DNA of 64,000 nt from assembly GCA_030562195.1 (NCBI GenBank), contig JAUJPP010000003.1, positions 33,548,602 to 33,612,601 on the forward strand. Direction: 5' to 3'. Positions within the stretch are counted from its first letter, which is position 1. Every line of letters begins with the position of its first letter. The notes beneath the pieces are model-generated. The model had not been told where the DNA came from, searched no databases, and saw only the letters and a program-made list of their open reading frames with translations. The stretch is from Nipponacmea schrenckii (taxonomy: Eukaryota > Mollusca > Gastropoda > Lottiidae). The translations under genes were made by a program, and so were the position numbers. Shown here piece by piece: positions 36,563 to 46,885 of this stretch.

Positions 36563-36787
36563 TTATGATTCACTATCAATTGAATTATCAAGAGTTATTT
36601 TTTTTTTAACTATATTGACCAGAAATGAAATAAATGGTGCTGCTAAAAAAACGAGATGCTGGTACTGAGGGATTATTTTTACTCTTATTAAGTTTATTAT
36701 TTTTGAAATCCATCTGTAGACAGGAAGTGACTTTTCACACAATGTTAATCCTATTTTTTCCTGGTTAATCTCCATGTACTTCTGCAA
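36563..36787 (-). CDS. Antisense spacer ORF, copy B (hypothetical)
   Basis: 74-codon ORF of unknown function, found in all four spacers (copies at 40079, 45690 and 49089). It contains KYMEINQEKIGLTLCEKSLP and a hydrophobic stretch HLVFLAAPFISFLVNIV. An acceptor-like TAGATGTATTGCAG lies just before the Lys-Tyr codons (exon edge ~36780). A 70-nt segment upstream, at ~36896-36965, has AG/GT edges and joins in frame. It may be a gene fragment carried along in the duplication. The copies are too alike for conservation to count as evidence of coding. Confidence 0.3.
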   Translation of the reverse strand: MQKYMEINQEKIGLTLCEKSLPVYRWISKIINLIRVKIIPQYQHLVFLAAPFISFLVNIVKKKITLDNSIDSES

Positions 36788-37069
36788 TACATCTAGGAAA
36801 GTATGGTTTAGATTTAAATTAATAAAACAAGTTGGAAGAATAAAATATACTAGGGGTAAATTTTTTTTAGATACTTTAATGCGGTAATAATATACCTTTA
36901 TTCAAAAGTTCATCTCGACCTTTGATGTGATTGAATCATACATCTTCAATTTCCCGGTAAAATCTCTGTAAAACAAATAAGGAAGTAAATATCCTAAATT
37001 GTAGGATAAGTGACTAAATGTAGACAAGAATCATAAGCTATAAACTTTTAAACAGTGGACACTAGAAGC

Positions 37070-37740
37070 CGAGAGATTGTGGACACTATAAATATATTTT
37101 CTTGGACAGTACAAGATTATAGATTGTGGACAATACACGATTATAGATTGTGGACAATATAAGATTACAGATTGTGGACACTATAAACATATTGATTGTG
37201 GACAATACAAGATTATAGATTATGGACAATACACGATTATAGATTGTGGGCAGTACACGATTATAGATTGTCGACAATATAAGATTATAGATTGTGGACA
37301 CTATAAACATATTGATTGTGGACAATACAAGATTATAGATTATGGACAATACACGATTATAGATTGTGGGCAGTACAAGATTATAGATTGTGGACGATAT
37401 AAGATTATAGATTGTGGAAACTAGAAACTGATAGAAAGCTTTTAGATCCCGGACACCAGAAGCTTATATATTGTAGGCACTAGAAGCATTTTCGTTTTGA
37501 ACAATACAAGCTTGCAGATTATGGACAATACATGATTATAGATTGTGAACAGTACATGATTATAGATTGTGAACAGTACATGATAATAGATTGTGGACTG
37601 TACAAGCTGGACATTACAAGCGGACACTCCAAGCTGAACAATACAAGGTTATACATTGTAGACAATATACATATATACTTATATAGAAGGAAGACAAGTT
37701 GAGAGATTGTGGACACTGCAAGATCCTGGATTATAAACAA
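37070..37740 (+). repeat. 24-bp-period satellite upstream of TLR-B
   Basis: A regular core of 24-bp units from ~37095 to 37430 (GATTATAGATTGTGGACAAT plus four bases), then degenerate units to 37740, about 30 bp before the ATG. Because 24 is a multiple of 3, spurious ORFs run through it on both strands. Confidence 0.9.
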
Positions 37741-37773
37741 TGAAATCTTACTGATTGTTTATACAAATAGAAA

Positions 37774-39687
37774 ATGAATACAATAACACTGTTGGTTCTA
37801 TTGTTTGTGTTTAACTCGATGTATAATTGCGAAGAAGATGCTTGCAGTTCAAAACTGTGTAAATGTATTGGAATTACAGTAAATTGTAGCAATAAGAATT
37901 TAACTTATATACCTTTACTTCCAAGACATGTCGGATCTTTATATTTTGATCATAATTATCTTCCTTTGGTCAATGAACACACTTTTACTAATGCAACACA
38001 CCAAAGATTGGAAATTTTGACAGTTGAAAATTGTAATATCATAAATATTACAACCAATTCTTTTAAATTACTAAAACATTTAAAAAGATTAACGCTCTCC
38101 TCTAATCCATTGACGACGGATTCTTTGTTTAATTTATTTTCAGATTTGAAAAATGGTAAATATTATTCATTTAGATTTCAAAATATAGGTTTAAAAAATA
38201 TACCTCAAGGATTATTTAAAAATAATTCGACTTTGTCAGCTCTTGACATATCTGATAATTTGATTAAAACACTGAATTTCACAGAATTTAGCTCACTGGA
38301 TTTAAATGGTTTAAAAGTTAGTAATAATTCTATCGAAACAATTGTTATAGATAAAATGGATCATTTACAATTATTATACCTACTTTCAAATAATATTAAA
38401 TCCCTTCCGGATTTCTGTCAAGAAAAACATTATTTCTCTTCGTTGCATGGATTAAATATACAAGCTAATTATATTATTGATTACGTTCCTCGACACGTGA
38501 ACTGTTTAAAAAACCTGATCAAATTTATTCTTCATAAAAACTGTATATCGTCAATTCCATCTGGATCTTTCCAAGAATTGTCATCTCTTCTTCACCTCGG
38601 TCTGTCTGAACAGTGTAATTCTAAAAAATCATTTTCACTAAAAAAGTATGCTTTTAATAATTCAAATATTGAAAAGCTAACATTATTTAATAATGATATA
38701 AAAATAAAAAATATTGATCCATTGGCGTTTAGTGGATGTAGTGGAATCAAATATTTAGATCTTAGAAAAAACAAGTTAAATGAAATACCAAAATCTATTC
38801 AAAATTTCACCAAACTAAAGTTTCTGAATCTTTTTAACAATGGGATTTCAAGCTGGCAAGACGACTTTTGGGACGGAAACAGCAATTTAACTTACATAGA
38901 TCTCGGTAGGAATTTATTGAAAAGAGTATCAAAAGATATGTTTCCTGCGAAATTTAGGTCACAATTAAAAACAATTTCACTTCAATATAATCCAATAGAC
39001 TGTATTTGTGAAAATGTTTGGTTCATTGAATGGGTAAACCGAGACCACAAAAAATTTAAAAATTATCCTAATAAATATACCTGTTTAAATATGACGGAAC
39101 AAATTTGTACTTCTACCTATACGTCTATAACTGGTGTTTGTGCTGCTATACTTCTTTCATTAATCCTAGCATCTATTGTTTATAAATATAGATGGTTTAT
39201 CAAATATCAGATTTATATTTGGCGACATAAACCAAAACACTTAAACAATATGGCTGAACGAAAGTACCTCTATGACGCGTTTGTTTCATACTCAGCTGAG
39301 GACGTTTGGGTGTTAGATCATCTGGTACCACAGCTAGAGGAACATGATGGCATCAAACTCTGTATACATGAAAGAGATTTCCAGGCTGGTAGATTAATTA
39401 TAGATAATATTGTAGAGGCGATTGAAAACAGTCGTCGTGTTTTGATCATATTAAGTAATAATTTTGCTCGAAATGAATGGTGTCAATTTGAAATGACTTT
39501 AGTAAAGAAACACGTCTTAAATCAGGCTATAGAACCTTTAAGTGTTGTTTTATTAGAAGATATAGACAGTGAAAATATGAGCAATTCACTTCAAGCTTTA
39601 TTAAAGACAACTACTTATATAACTTGGAATGATGATGCAGAATATATTCACGTATTTTGGGATCGACTAAAGAATTCCCTTACATAA
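37774..39687 (+). CDS. Toll-like receptor TLR-B (637 aa)
   Basis: Single-exon TLR, closely related to TLR-A. Signal peptide 1-18, LRR ectodomain, one C-terminal cysteine cluster (CICENVW...C...C), TM segment (AAILLSLILASIVYKY), and TIR domain 498-637 with YDAFVSYS, ERDFQAG and FWDRLKN. Relative to TLR-A it lacks one ~30-residue LRR and the LKPS residues after the cysteine cluster. The reading frame is intact. The last codons (AAG AAT TCC CTT ACA TAA) are repeated 60 bp downstream as the first satellite copy. A possible poly(A) signal AATAAA is at 39826-39831. Confidence 0.95.
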   Translation: MNTITLLVLLFVFNSMYNCEEDACSSKLCKCIGITVNCSNKNLTYIPLLPRHVGSLYFDHNYLPLVNEHTFTNATHQRLEILTVENCNIINITTNSFKLLKHLKRLTLSSNPLTTDSLFNLFSDLKNGKYYSFRFQNIGLKNIPQGLFKNNSTLSALDISDNLIKTLNFTEFSSLDLNGLKVSNNSIETIVIDKMDHLQLLYLLSNNIKSLPDFCQEKHYFSSLHGLNIQANYIIDYVPRHVNCLKNLIKFILHKNCISSIPSGSFQELSSLLHLGLSEQCNSKKSFSLKKYAFNNSNIEKLTLFNNDIKIKNIDPLAFSGCSGIKYLDLRKNKLNEIPKSIQNFTKLKFLNLFNNGISSWQDDFWDGNSNLTYIDLGRNLLKRVSKDMFPAKFRSQLKTISLQYNPIDCICENVWFIEWVNRDHKKFKNYPNKYTCLNMTEQICTSTYTSITGVCAAILLSLILASIVYKYRWFIKYQIYIWRHKPKHLNNMAERKYLYDAFVSYSAEDVWVLDHLVPQLEEHDGIKLCIHERDFQAGRLIIDNIVEAIENSRRVLIILSNNFARNEWCQFEMTLVKKHVLNQAIEPLSVVLLEDIDSENMSNSLQALLKTTTYITWNDDAEYIHVFWDRLKNSLT

Positions 39688-40078
39688 TATGTTCTTTTAT
39701 AGCCTTATGTAATATGTTATAGAGAATCTGAAGAATTCCCTTACATAATTTATTATTTATAGGCTTATGTTATATTGATATAGAGTAATTGAAGACTATG
39801 AATCATTTGTGTATAAATAATGTATAATAAATAGTTTTAGATTTGTCTTAAATGTCAAAAAAACCTTTTCTGTAGTCCCTTTCTTTCGACATCGGAGAAA
39901 TTATCATAAAATGAAAAATTCAAGGTAAAATTATTGACCTTGTTTGAGCTTGGGTTTCGTTTGCTTACAATTTGTAAGGGGTGTATTATTAAGTAGACTT
40001 GTCCATACTGAATAAGATAAGAATATAAACGGTATGAATGGGATAGATATACATATATACATTTAAAAAAATAAAATT

Positions 40079-40303
40079 TTATGATTCACTATCAATTGAA
40101 TTATCAAGAGTTATTTTTTTTTTAACTATATTGACCAGAAATGAAATAAATGGTGCTGCTAAAAAAACGAGATGCTGGTACTGAGGGATTATTTTTACTC
40201 TTATTAAGTTTATTATTTTTGAAATCCATCTGTAGACAGGAAGTGACTTTTCACACAATGTTAATCCTATTTTTTCCTGGTTAATCTCCATGTACTTCTG
40301 CAA
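40079..40303 (-). CDS. Antisense spacer ORF, copy C (hypothetical)
   Basis: Same 74 residues as copy B. Its possible upstream 70-nt exon (43738-43807) is separated from it by the LINE, which would lie in the putative intron. Function unknown. Confidence 0.3.
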   Translation of the reverse strand: MQKYMEINQEKIGLTLCEKSLPVYRWISKIINLIRVKIIPQYQHLVFLAAPFISFLVNIVKKKITLDNSIDSES

Positions 40304-40407
40304 TACATCTAGGAAAGTATGGTTTAGATTTGAATTAATAAACCAAGTTGGAAGAATAAAATATACTAGGGGTAAATTTATTTTAGATACTTTAATGCAG
40401 TAATAAT

Positions 40408-43400
40408 AATAATGATGAAATTTATATCGCGCACAAACACAATAATAATAAAGTTCCTAGTGCGCTTGCAAAGTTTAAGACTGGTCTTCAGATCCAAAGT
40501 GTAGCTTGAATAAGTATGTTTTGAGTCGAAGTTTGAAAATGTCAACTGATTTGGACTGTTTGAGATTGTTGTTATCAGGAATCGAGTTCCATAATGTAGA
40601 GGAAGCATATCGAAAGGAACGTTTACATATTTGGAGATTAACTTTAGGAACTTCAAGAAGGTTTTTATCACATGAACGCAGTTTTCGAAGTTGTTTTGGT
40701 TTTGTAACTAGATCAGAGATGTAACTTGGTGCTGAGTCATTTAAGGACTTGAATGTTAATAATAATATTTTGTAGTTGATTCTGGATTTGATTGGAAGCC
40801 AGTGGAGTTTGTGTAAAACTGGGGTTATGTGACATCTTTTCCTGGTACCTGTGATTAACCGTGCTGCTGCATTTTGAACATGTTGCAGTTTTCGTAACTG
40901 GCTATCAGCGACTCCGTAGAGAATAGCATTGTGATAGTCTAGTTTGGATATAATTAATGACTGTACGAGTAGTTTAAGATTATCGGTTGAGAGATATTGT
41001 TTGATTTTAGCCAACTGGTGTATTTTGAAGAATGACGATGACGTCAAGACAGATATTTGAGGCTGGAAGGACAAGTTTGAATCGAGCACTACTCCGATGT
41101 TTTTGACCTTGAATGATGAAGATATTGATTCTCCAGCGATGGATAGTGTGGAATTCTTTATCTGCAACAATTTCTGTTTTGTTCCTATAAACATAAATTC
41201 CGTTTTGTCAGGGTTTAGTTTTAGGAAGTGAAACGTCATCCAAGTATGAATTTCATCAAGACAGTTTTCTATGTTGATAAGTGATGAATCTTGTGTGTGA
41301 GGCTCAAAACTAATATACAGCTGAGTATCGTCTGCGAATAAGTGGATTATCAGACCGTATTTTGATGCTATTTTGCAAAGTGGTTTTGTAAAAATAATGA
41401 AGAGTACTGGACCCAAGACTGAACCTTGAGGCACTCCACAAAGAAGGGTTTTGTTTTTTGAACACACACCATTGATGCTAACTTTTTGTTTCCGGTCGGT
41501 TAAATAAGATTTGAACCAATTAAACACAGTGTCTCTTAATCCAACTTCTTTCCATAGTGTATCCAACAAATCCGTGGTGTCTAGAGTATCAAATGCAGCT
41601 GATAAGTCCAATAAAACTAACACTACAGCTTTCTGTTTGTCAATTTCCTCGTAAACATCGTTGACAATCTTTATTATAGCTGTTTCAGTGCTGTGCGATG
41701 GTTTGTATGCACTCTGGAGAGGGTTATCAAGCTGGTTATCACTAATGTGATGATTAAGCTGTATCAGAACACACTTTTCAACAAGCTTTGAGATGTAACT
41801 CAAATTGCTAACCGGTCTGTAACTCTTCATGCAGTTTCTGTCCATATTTGACTTTTTAATCAGTGGAGTAACAATTGCTTGTTTTAGCTCTTCAGGAAAT
41901 ACTCCATTTGCTAGCGATGTGTTTACAATTGTTAAAAGAGGTTGTATGAAACTATTGATGTGCTGTTTCAATAGCCATGTCGGTATCGGATCTAGGAGGC
42001 AAGATTTGGGTTTTGTCATCTTAACTATTTTCAGAAGTTCAGCTTCGGTGTACAGATTAAAGAAGTTGAAAGTTGCTAATGTTGAATTTTTGTAAGATGG
42101 CGGAGCTATGTCATTAGTCTGTTTTTGGATGATATTAGATCGAATTAATGAAATTTTGTCGTAAAAGTAATCAGCAAAGAGCTCAGTAAGTGCAGCTGGT
42201 GATTGATATTCCGGTAAAATACCAGTATTCTTGGATATATTCAGTAAGTTATAAGCAGTAGAGTAAAGTTTTTTGGGATCTGACTTTGAATTATTGATCC
42301 TATCGTTGTAGTATTTGACCTTTGATTCAGCTACAAGTTTCTTAACCTTGGCGACCTCTGCTTGTAAAATCTGTTTGTGAACGTTAAGACCAGTGTGCAA
42401 GAAATTGCGCTCAGCTTTTCGACGAACTTTTCTGGCATCCCTTATGTCATTGTTGAACCAGGGACTACCGTCTTTAGTAGTAATAGTTTTTGTCACTTCG
42501 GGGGCATGACTATCAATAATTGACCGGACAGTGTCATTGTAGTTATCAATCAACACATCAAGACTAAAACGAGAGGAGTCAACAGTGTCTTGTAGGATAA
42601 TCAAATCAAGTTCAAGACTCGTGGAGCATATATTTTTATATTTTCTGAATTTGATCGATGTTCTTTTGATGTTATCAACAAGGTTCTTGGTGAAGGGAAT
42701 AGTAAAATAAATGGCAAAATGATCACTTAATAATGGGTCACTGACTGTTAGGTCTCTAATGCTGAGGCCTTCACTACTAGTGCTGGTTATAACCAAGTCT
42801 AGTATATGTCCTAAACGATGGGTTGGTATATTTACATGTTGACGTAGACCAAAAGATTCAAGGAATGAAGCGAATGTAACTGCTGCAGAATTAGTCGAAT
42901 CATCACAATGGATGTTGAAATCCCCTGCCAAAAGCAATCTACCAGGTTTGGAAATAAGTGATTCATACAGAGTTCCGAATTCGATGAAAAATTCAGTAAT
43001 AGGAAGACAGCGGTTTGTTAACATGTCTTTCACAACTGGCGGTCTGTAAATCACTATTATACGAATAAGATCTTTCTTAGAATGAAGAGTCGTCTCAATA
43101 TATTCGAAGGATTGAAATTTCAGGTGGTTCTTTAATGAAACAGTAAGACAATTTTTAAATAGCACGCCGACACCCCCGCCTTTTCCAATCCGAGGAATGT
43201 GCAACATTTCATATCCAAATGAACGAAGATCACTAATAATTGGACCACATGTGTCAGAATCAAGCCATGTTTCTGTCAGAAGTGCAATTTCACAATTTTT
43301 GTCTAATAGGTCCTCAATAAGTGAAATAGATTTTCCATTCAGGGACCTGATATTGAGGCAACATATTTTTAGAGTATTTTCTAATAGTATATTGTTCTTT

Positions 43401-43733
43401 GAACTAATATCAGTTCTGAAATTTTTTACTTTTCTACCTCCTCTTTTACCCCTTGAAATCTTCTTAAACCTCAGTAATTTCATCTCACGAAGGGTGTTAA
43501 AGAGAACATCATTAAGACTCAGGTTGAGTTTATTGTTCATCGAATGTAGAATGTCTGAACTGTATTTAATACTCATTATAATCCAATTAACACACACCCA
43601 ATCTGACAACTAATCACAATAAATGTCTTTATGTAGCCAAATAGTAAAATAGAAACACATGCATATCTCAAAAACAAATATAATTCCATCACTTTATCAC
43701 TGTAATTTTGATTCCCTGTGCTCTTACACACTC
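40408..43733 (-). mobile_element. Near full-length L2/CR1-type LINE
   Basis: The borders are fixed by comparison with the three uninterrupted paralogous spacers, which read TAATAAT directly followed by ATACCTTTATTCG. The element's 3' end (at the low coordinate) is GCGCGATATAAATTTCATCA followed by an ATT-rich tail, as in L2-like LINEs. It carries one long ORF (40475-43609), ~125 bp of 5' sequence and ~65 bp of 3' sequence. No clear target duplication. Confidence 0.92.
40475..43609 (-). CDS. LINE endonuclease-reverse transcriptase (1044 aa)
   Basis: Polyprotein of a non-LTR retrotransposon, needed for target-primed reverse transcription. APE-type endonuclease ~80-305: TETW at 112-115, GDFNIH at 229-234, SDH at 295-297. 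Reverse transcriptase ~560-830: LLDLSAAFD at 666-674, GVPQGSVLGP at 725-734, FADD at 758-761. The C-terminal part has HWLPIKSRINYKIL, typical of the CR1/L2 group. There is no internal stop or frameshift and all catalytic motifs are present, so the copy may be active or very young. No separate ORF1 is visible. Confidence 0.95.
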   Translation of the reverse strand: MSDWVCVNWIIMSIKYSSDILHSMNNKLNLSLNDVLFNTLREMKLLRFKKISRGKRGGRKVKNFRTDISSKNNILLENTLKICCLNIRSLNGKSISLIEDLLDKNCEIALLTETWLDSDTCGPIISDLRSFGYEMLHIPRIGKGGGVGVLFKNCLTVSLKNHLKFQSFEYIETTLHSKKDLIRIIVIYRPPVVKDMLTNRCLPITEFFIEFGTLYESLISKPGRLLLAGDFNIHCDDSTNSAAVTFASFLESFGLRQHVNIPTHRLGHILDLVITSTSSEGLSIRDLTVSDPLLSDHFAIYFTIPFTKNLVDNIKRTSIKFRKYKNICSTSLELDLIILQDTVDSSRFSLDVLIDNYNDTVRSIIDSHAPEVTKTITTKDGSPWFNNDIRDARKVRRKAERNFLHTGLNVHKQILQAEVAKVKKLVAESKVKYYNDRINNSKSDPKKLYSTAYNLLNISKNTGILPEYQSPAALTELFADYFYDKISLIRSNIIQKQTNDIAPPSYKNSTLATFNFFNLYTEAELLKIVKMTKPKSCLLDPIPTWLLKQHINSFIQPLLTIVNTSLANGVFPEELKQAIVTPLIKKSNMDRNCMKSYRPVSNLSYISKLVEKCVLIQLNHHISDNQLDNPLQSAYKPSHSTETAIIKIVNDVYEEIDKQKAVVLVLLDLSAAFDTLDTTDLLDTLWKEVGLRDTVFNWFKSYLTDRKQKVSINGVCSKNKTLLCGVPQGSVLGPVLFIIFTKPLCKIASKYGLIIHLFADDTQLYISFEPHTQDSSLINIENCLDEIHTWMTFHFLKLNPDKTEFMFIGTKQKLLQIKNSTLSIAGESISSSFKVKNIGVVLDSNLSFQPQISVLTSSSFFKIHQLAKIKQYLSTDNLKLLVQSLIISKLDYHNAILYGVADSQLRKLQHVQNAAARLITGTRKRCHITPVLHKLHWLPIKSRINYKILLLTFKSLNDSAPSYISDLVTKPKQLRKLRSCDKNLLEVPKVNLQICKRSFRYASSTLWNSIPDNNNLKQSKSVDIFKLRLKTYLFKLHFGSEDQS

Positions 43734-43989
43734 ATACCTTTATTCGAAAGTTCATCTCGACCTTTGCTGTGATTGAATCATGCATCTCCAATTTCCCGGT
43801 AAAATCTCTGTATATAAAACAAATAAGGAAGTAAATATCCTAAATTGTAGGATAAGTGACTAAATGTAGACAAGAATCATAAGCTATAAACTTTTAAACA
43901 GTGGACACTAGAAGCCGACAGATTGTGGACACTGCAAGATCCTGGATTATAAACGATGAAATCTTACTGGTTGTTGATACAAATAGAAA

Positions 43990-45296
43990 ATGAATACAAT
44001 AACACTGTTGGTTCTATTGTTTGTGTTTAACTCGATGTATAATTGTTAAGAAGATGCTTGCAGTTCAAAACTGTGTAAATGTATTGGAATTACAGTAAAT
44101 TGTAGCAATAAGAATTTAACTTATATACCTTTACTTCCAAGAGATGTCAAATCTTTATATTTTGATCATAATTATCTTCCCTTTTGGTCAATGAACACAC
44201 TTTTACTAATGCAACACACCAAAGATTGGAAATTTTGACAGTTGAAAATTGTAATATCATAAATATTACGACCAATTCTTTTAAATTACTAAAACATTTA
44301 AAAAGATTAACGCTCTCCTCTAATCCATTGACGACGGATTCTTTGTTTAATTTATTTTCAGATTTGAAAAATGGTAAATATTATTCATTTAGATTTCAAA
44401 ATATAGGTTTAAAAAATATACCTCAAGGATTATTTAGAAATAATTCGACTTTATCAGCTCTTGACATATCTGATAATTTGATTAAAACACTGAATTTCAC
44501 AGAATTTAGCTCTCTGGGTTTAAATGTTTTAAAAGTTAGTAATAATTCTGTCGAAACAATTGTTATAGATAAAATGCATCATTTACAATTGTTACACCTA
44601 CTTTCAAATAATATTAGATCCCTGTTTGGTTCATTGAATGGGTAAACCGAGACCACAAAAAATTAAAAAAATTATCCTAATAAATATACCTGTTTAAATA
44701 TGACGGAGCGAATTTGTACTTCTACCTATAGGTCTATAACTGGTGTTAGTTGTGCTATACTTCTTTCATTAATCCTAGCATCTATTGTTTATAAATATAG
44801 ATGGTTTATCAAATATCAGATTTATATTTGGCGACATAAACCAAAACACTTAAACAATATGGCTGAACGACAGTACCTCTATGACGCGTTTGTTTCATAC
44901 TCAGCTGAGGACGTTTGGGTGTTAGATCATCTGGTACCACAGCTAGAGGAACATGATGGCATCAAACTCTGTATACATGAAAGAGATTTCCAGGCTGGTA
45001 TATTAATTATAGATAATATTGTAGAGGCGATTGAAAACAGTCGTCGTGTTTTGATCATATTAAGTAATAATTTTGCTCGAAATGAATGGTGTCAATTTGA
45101 AATGACTTTAGCACAGGAACACGTCTTAAATCAGGCTATAGAACCTTTAAGTGTTGTTTTATTAGAAGATATAGACAGTGAAAATATGAGCCATTCACTT
45201 CAAGCTTTATTAAAGACAACTACTTATATAACTTGGAATGATGATGCAGAATATATTCACGTTTTTTGGGATCGACTAAAGAATTGCCTTACATAA
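43990..45296 (+). pseudogene. Toll-like receptor pseudogene TLR-C
   Basis: The start matches TLR-B/E, but codon 20 is TAA (44047-44049, GAA in the others). A 2-bp insertion follows near 44180-44186. A deletion joins 44623 to 44624, removing the 604 bp that correspond to 50860-51463 of TLR-E: most C-terminal LRRs and the start of the cysteine cluster. The remaining TM-TIR part is open from 44700 to 45296 (198 codons, starting MTERIC) and keeps box 1, ERDFQAG and box 3. TLR-D shares the deletion. A TIR-only product is possible but there is no evidence of expression. Confidence 0.9.
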
Positions 45297-45689
45297 TCTA
45301 TTCTTTTATAGCCTTATGTAATATGTTTCAGAGAATCTGAAGAATTCCCTTATATAATTTATTATTTATAGGCTTATGTTATATTGATATAGAGTAATTG
45401 AAGACTATGAATCATTTGTGTATAAATAATGTATAATAAATAGTTTTAGATTTGTCTTAAATGTCAAAAAACCCTTTTCTGTAGTCCCTTTCTTTCGACA
45501 TAGGAAAAATTATCATAAAATGAAAAATTCAAGGTAAAATTATTGACCTTGTTTGAGCTTGGGTTTCGTTTGCTTACTATTTGTAAGGGGTGTATTATTA
45601 AGTAGACTTGTCCATACTGAATAAGTTAAGAATATAAACGGTATGAATGGGATTGATAGATATATATATACATTTAAAAAAATAAAATT

Positions 45690-46076
45690 TTATGATTCAC
45701 TATCAATTGAATTATCAAGAGTTATTTTTTTTTTAACTATATTGACCAGAAATGAAATAAATGGTGCTGCTAAAAAAACGAGATGCTGGTACTGAGGGAT
45801 TATTTTTACTCTTATTAAGTTTAATATTTTTGAAATCCATCTGTAGACAGGAAGTGACTTTTCACACAATGTTAATCCTATTTTTTCCTGGTTAATCTCC
45901 ATGTACTTCTGCAATACATCTAGGAAAGTATGGTTTAGATTTAAATTAATAAAACAAGTTGGAAGAATAAAATATACTAGGGGTAATTTTTTTTTAGATA
46001 CTTTAATGCGGTAATAATATACCTTTATTCGAAGGTTCATCTCGACCTTTGATGTGATTGAATCATGCATCTTCAA
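45690..46076 (-). CDS. Antisense spacer ORF, copy D (hypothetical, 128 codons)
   Basis: Longest form of the spacer ORF. Two pieces have splice-like edges: 46023-46092 (70 nt, acceptor TTATATACAG, donor AAAG-GTATAT) and a second exon starting at 45908 (acceptor ATGTATTGCAG). Joined, they read ...MHDSITSKVEMNLRIK-KYMEINQEK in one phase. I do not recognise the family. It is either an unspliced ORF of 128 codons or two exons of a gene fragment. There is a hydrophobic segment near the C-terminus. Confidence 0.35.
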   Translation of the reverse strand: MKMHDSITSKVEMNLRIKVYYYRIKVSKKKLPLVYFILPTCFINLNLNHTFLDVLQKYMEINQEKIGLTLCEKSLPVYRWISKILNLIRVKIIPQYQHLVFLAAPFISFLVNIVKKKITLDNSIDSES

Positions 46077-46194
46077 TTTCCCGGTAAAATCTCTGTATAT
46101 AAAACAAATAAGGAAGTAAATATCCTAAATTGTAGGATAAGTGACTAAATGTAGACAAGAATCATAAGCTATAAACTTTTAAACAGTGGACACT

Positions 46195-46850
46195 AGAAGC
46201 CGAGAGATGGTGGACACTATAAATATATTGATTTTGCATGGACAGTACAAGATTATAGATTGTGGACATTACACGATTATAGATTGTGGACAATATAAGA
46301 TTACAGATTGTGGACATTATAAACATATTGATTGTGGACAATACAAGATTATAGATTATGGACAATACATGATTATAGATTGTGGGCAGTACACGATTAT
46401 AGATTGTGGACAATATAAGATTATAGATTGTGGACACTATAAACATATTGATTGTGGACAATACAAGATTATAGATTATAGACAATACACGATTATAGAT
46501 TGTGGGCAGTACAAGATTATAGATTGTGGACGATATAAGATTATAGATTGTGGAAACTAGAAACTGATAGAAAGTTTTTAAATACCGGACACCAGAAGCT
46601 TATATATTGTAGGCACTAGAAGCATTTTCGTTTTGAACAATACAAGCTTGCAGATTATGGACGATACATGATTATAGATTGTGAACAGTACATGATTATA
46701 GATTGTGGACGGTACAAGCTGGACATTACAAGCGGACACTCCAAGCTGAACAATACAAGGTTATAAATTGTAGACAATATACATATATACTTATATAGAA
46801 GGAAGACAAGTTGAGAGATTGTGGACACTGCAAGATCCTGGATTATAAAC
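46195..46850 (+). repeat. 24-bp-period satellite upstream of TLR-D
   Basis: Same array as in front of TLR-B: regular 24-bp units at 46240-46560, degenerate units to 46850. A higher-order pattern is visible: a block including ACTATAAACATATTGATTGT recurs every ~120 bp. Confidence 0.9.
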
Positions 46851-46885
46851 AATGAAATCTTACTGGTTGTTGATACAAATAGAAA

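Larger units (their letters stand above)
36279..39794 (+). repeat. Segmental duplication unit B (spacer, satellite, TLR-B)
   Basis: This is the first of four direct units. Each starts ACTATGAATCATTTGTGTAT, continues through a ~750-bp conserved spacer, then the 24-bp array, the TLR and the 60-bp array. The unit ends at GAGTAATTGAAG, where the next copy begins. Confidence 0.85.
39795..45403 (+). repeat. Segmental duplication unit C (spacer split by a LINE, TLR-C pseudogene)
   Basis: Second direct unit. It is 5609 bp long, of which 3326 bp is a LINE inserted in the spacer. The 24-bp array is nearly absent: 43905-43935 passes directly from the first to the last array element. The TLR is broken. 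Confidence 0.85.

Noticed and set aside
41829..43613. Plus-strand ORFs opposite the LINE polyprotein
   Set aside because: Shadow frames of the 1044-codon minus-strand ORF.
44620..44628. Reading the 604-bp gap in TLR-C and TLR-D as a spliced intron
   Set aside because: The sequence is absent from the genomic copies, while intact TLR-E shows it is coding. It shifts the frame, so it is a deletion.
46186..46560. 124-codon and similar ORFs through the 24-bp arrays (e.g. also 49552-49902, 37086-37349)
   Set aside because: A period divisible by three keeps frames open on both strands. Composition only reflects the repeat; no start context or domain.
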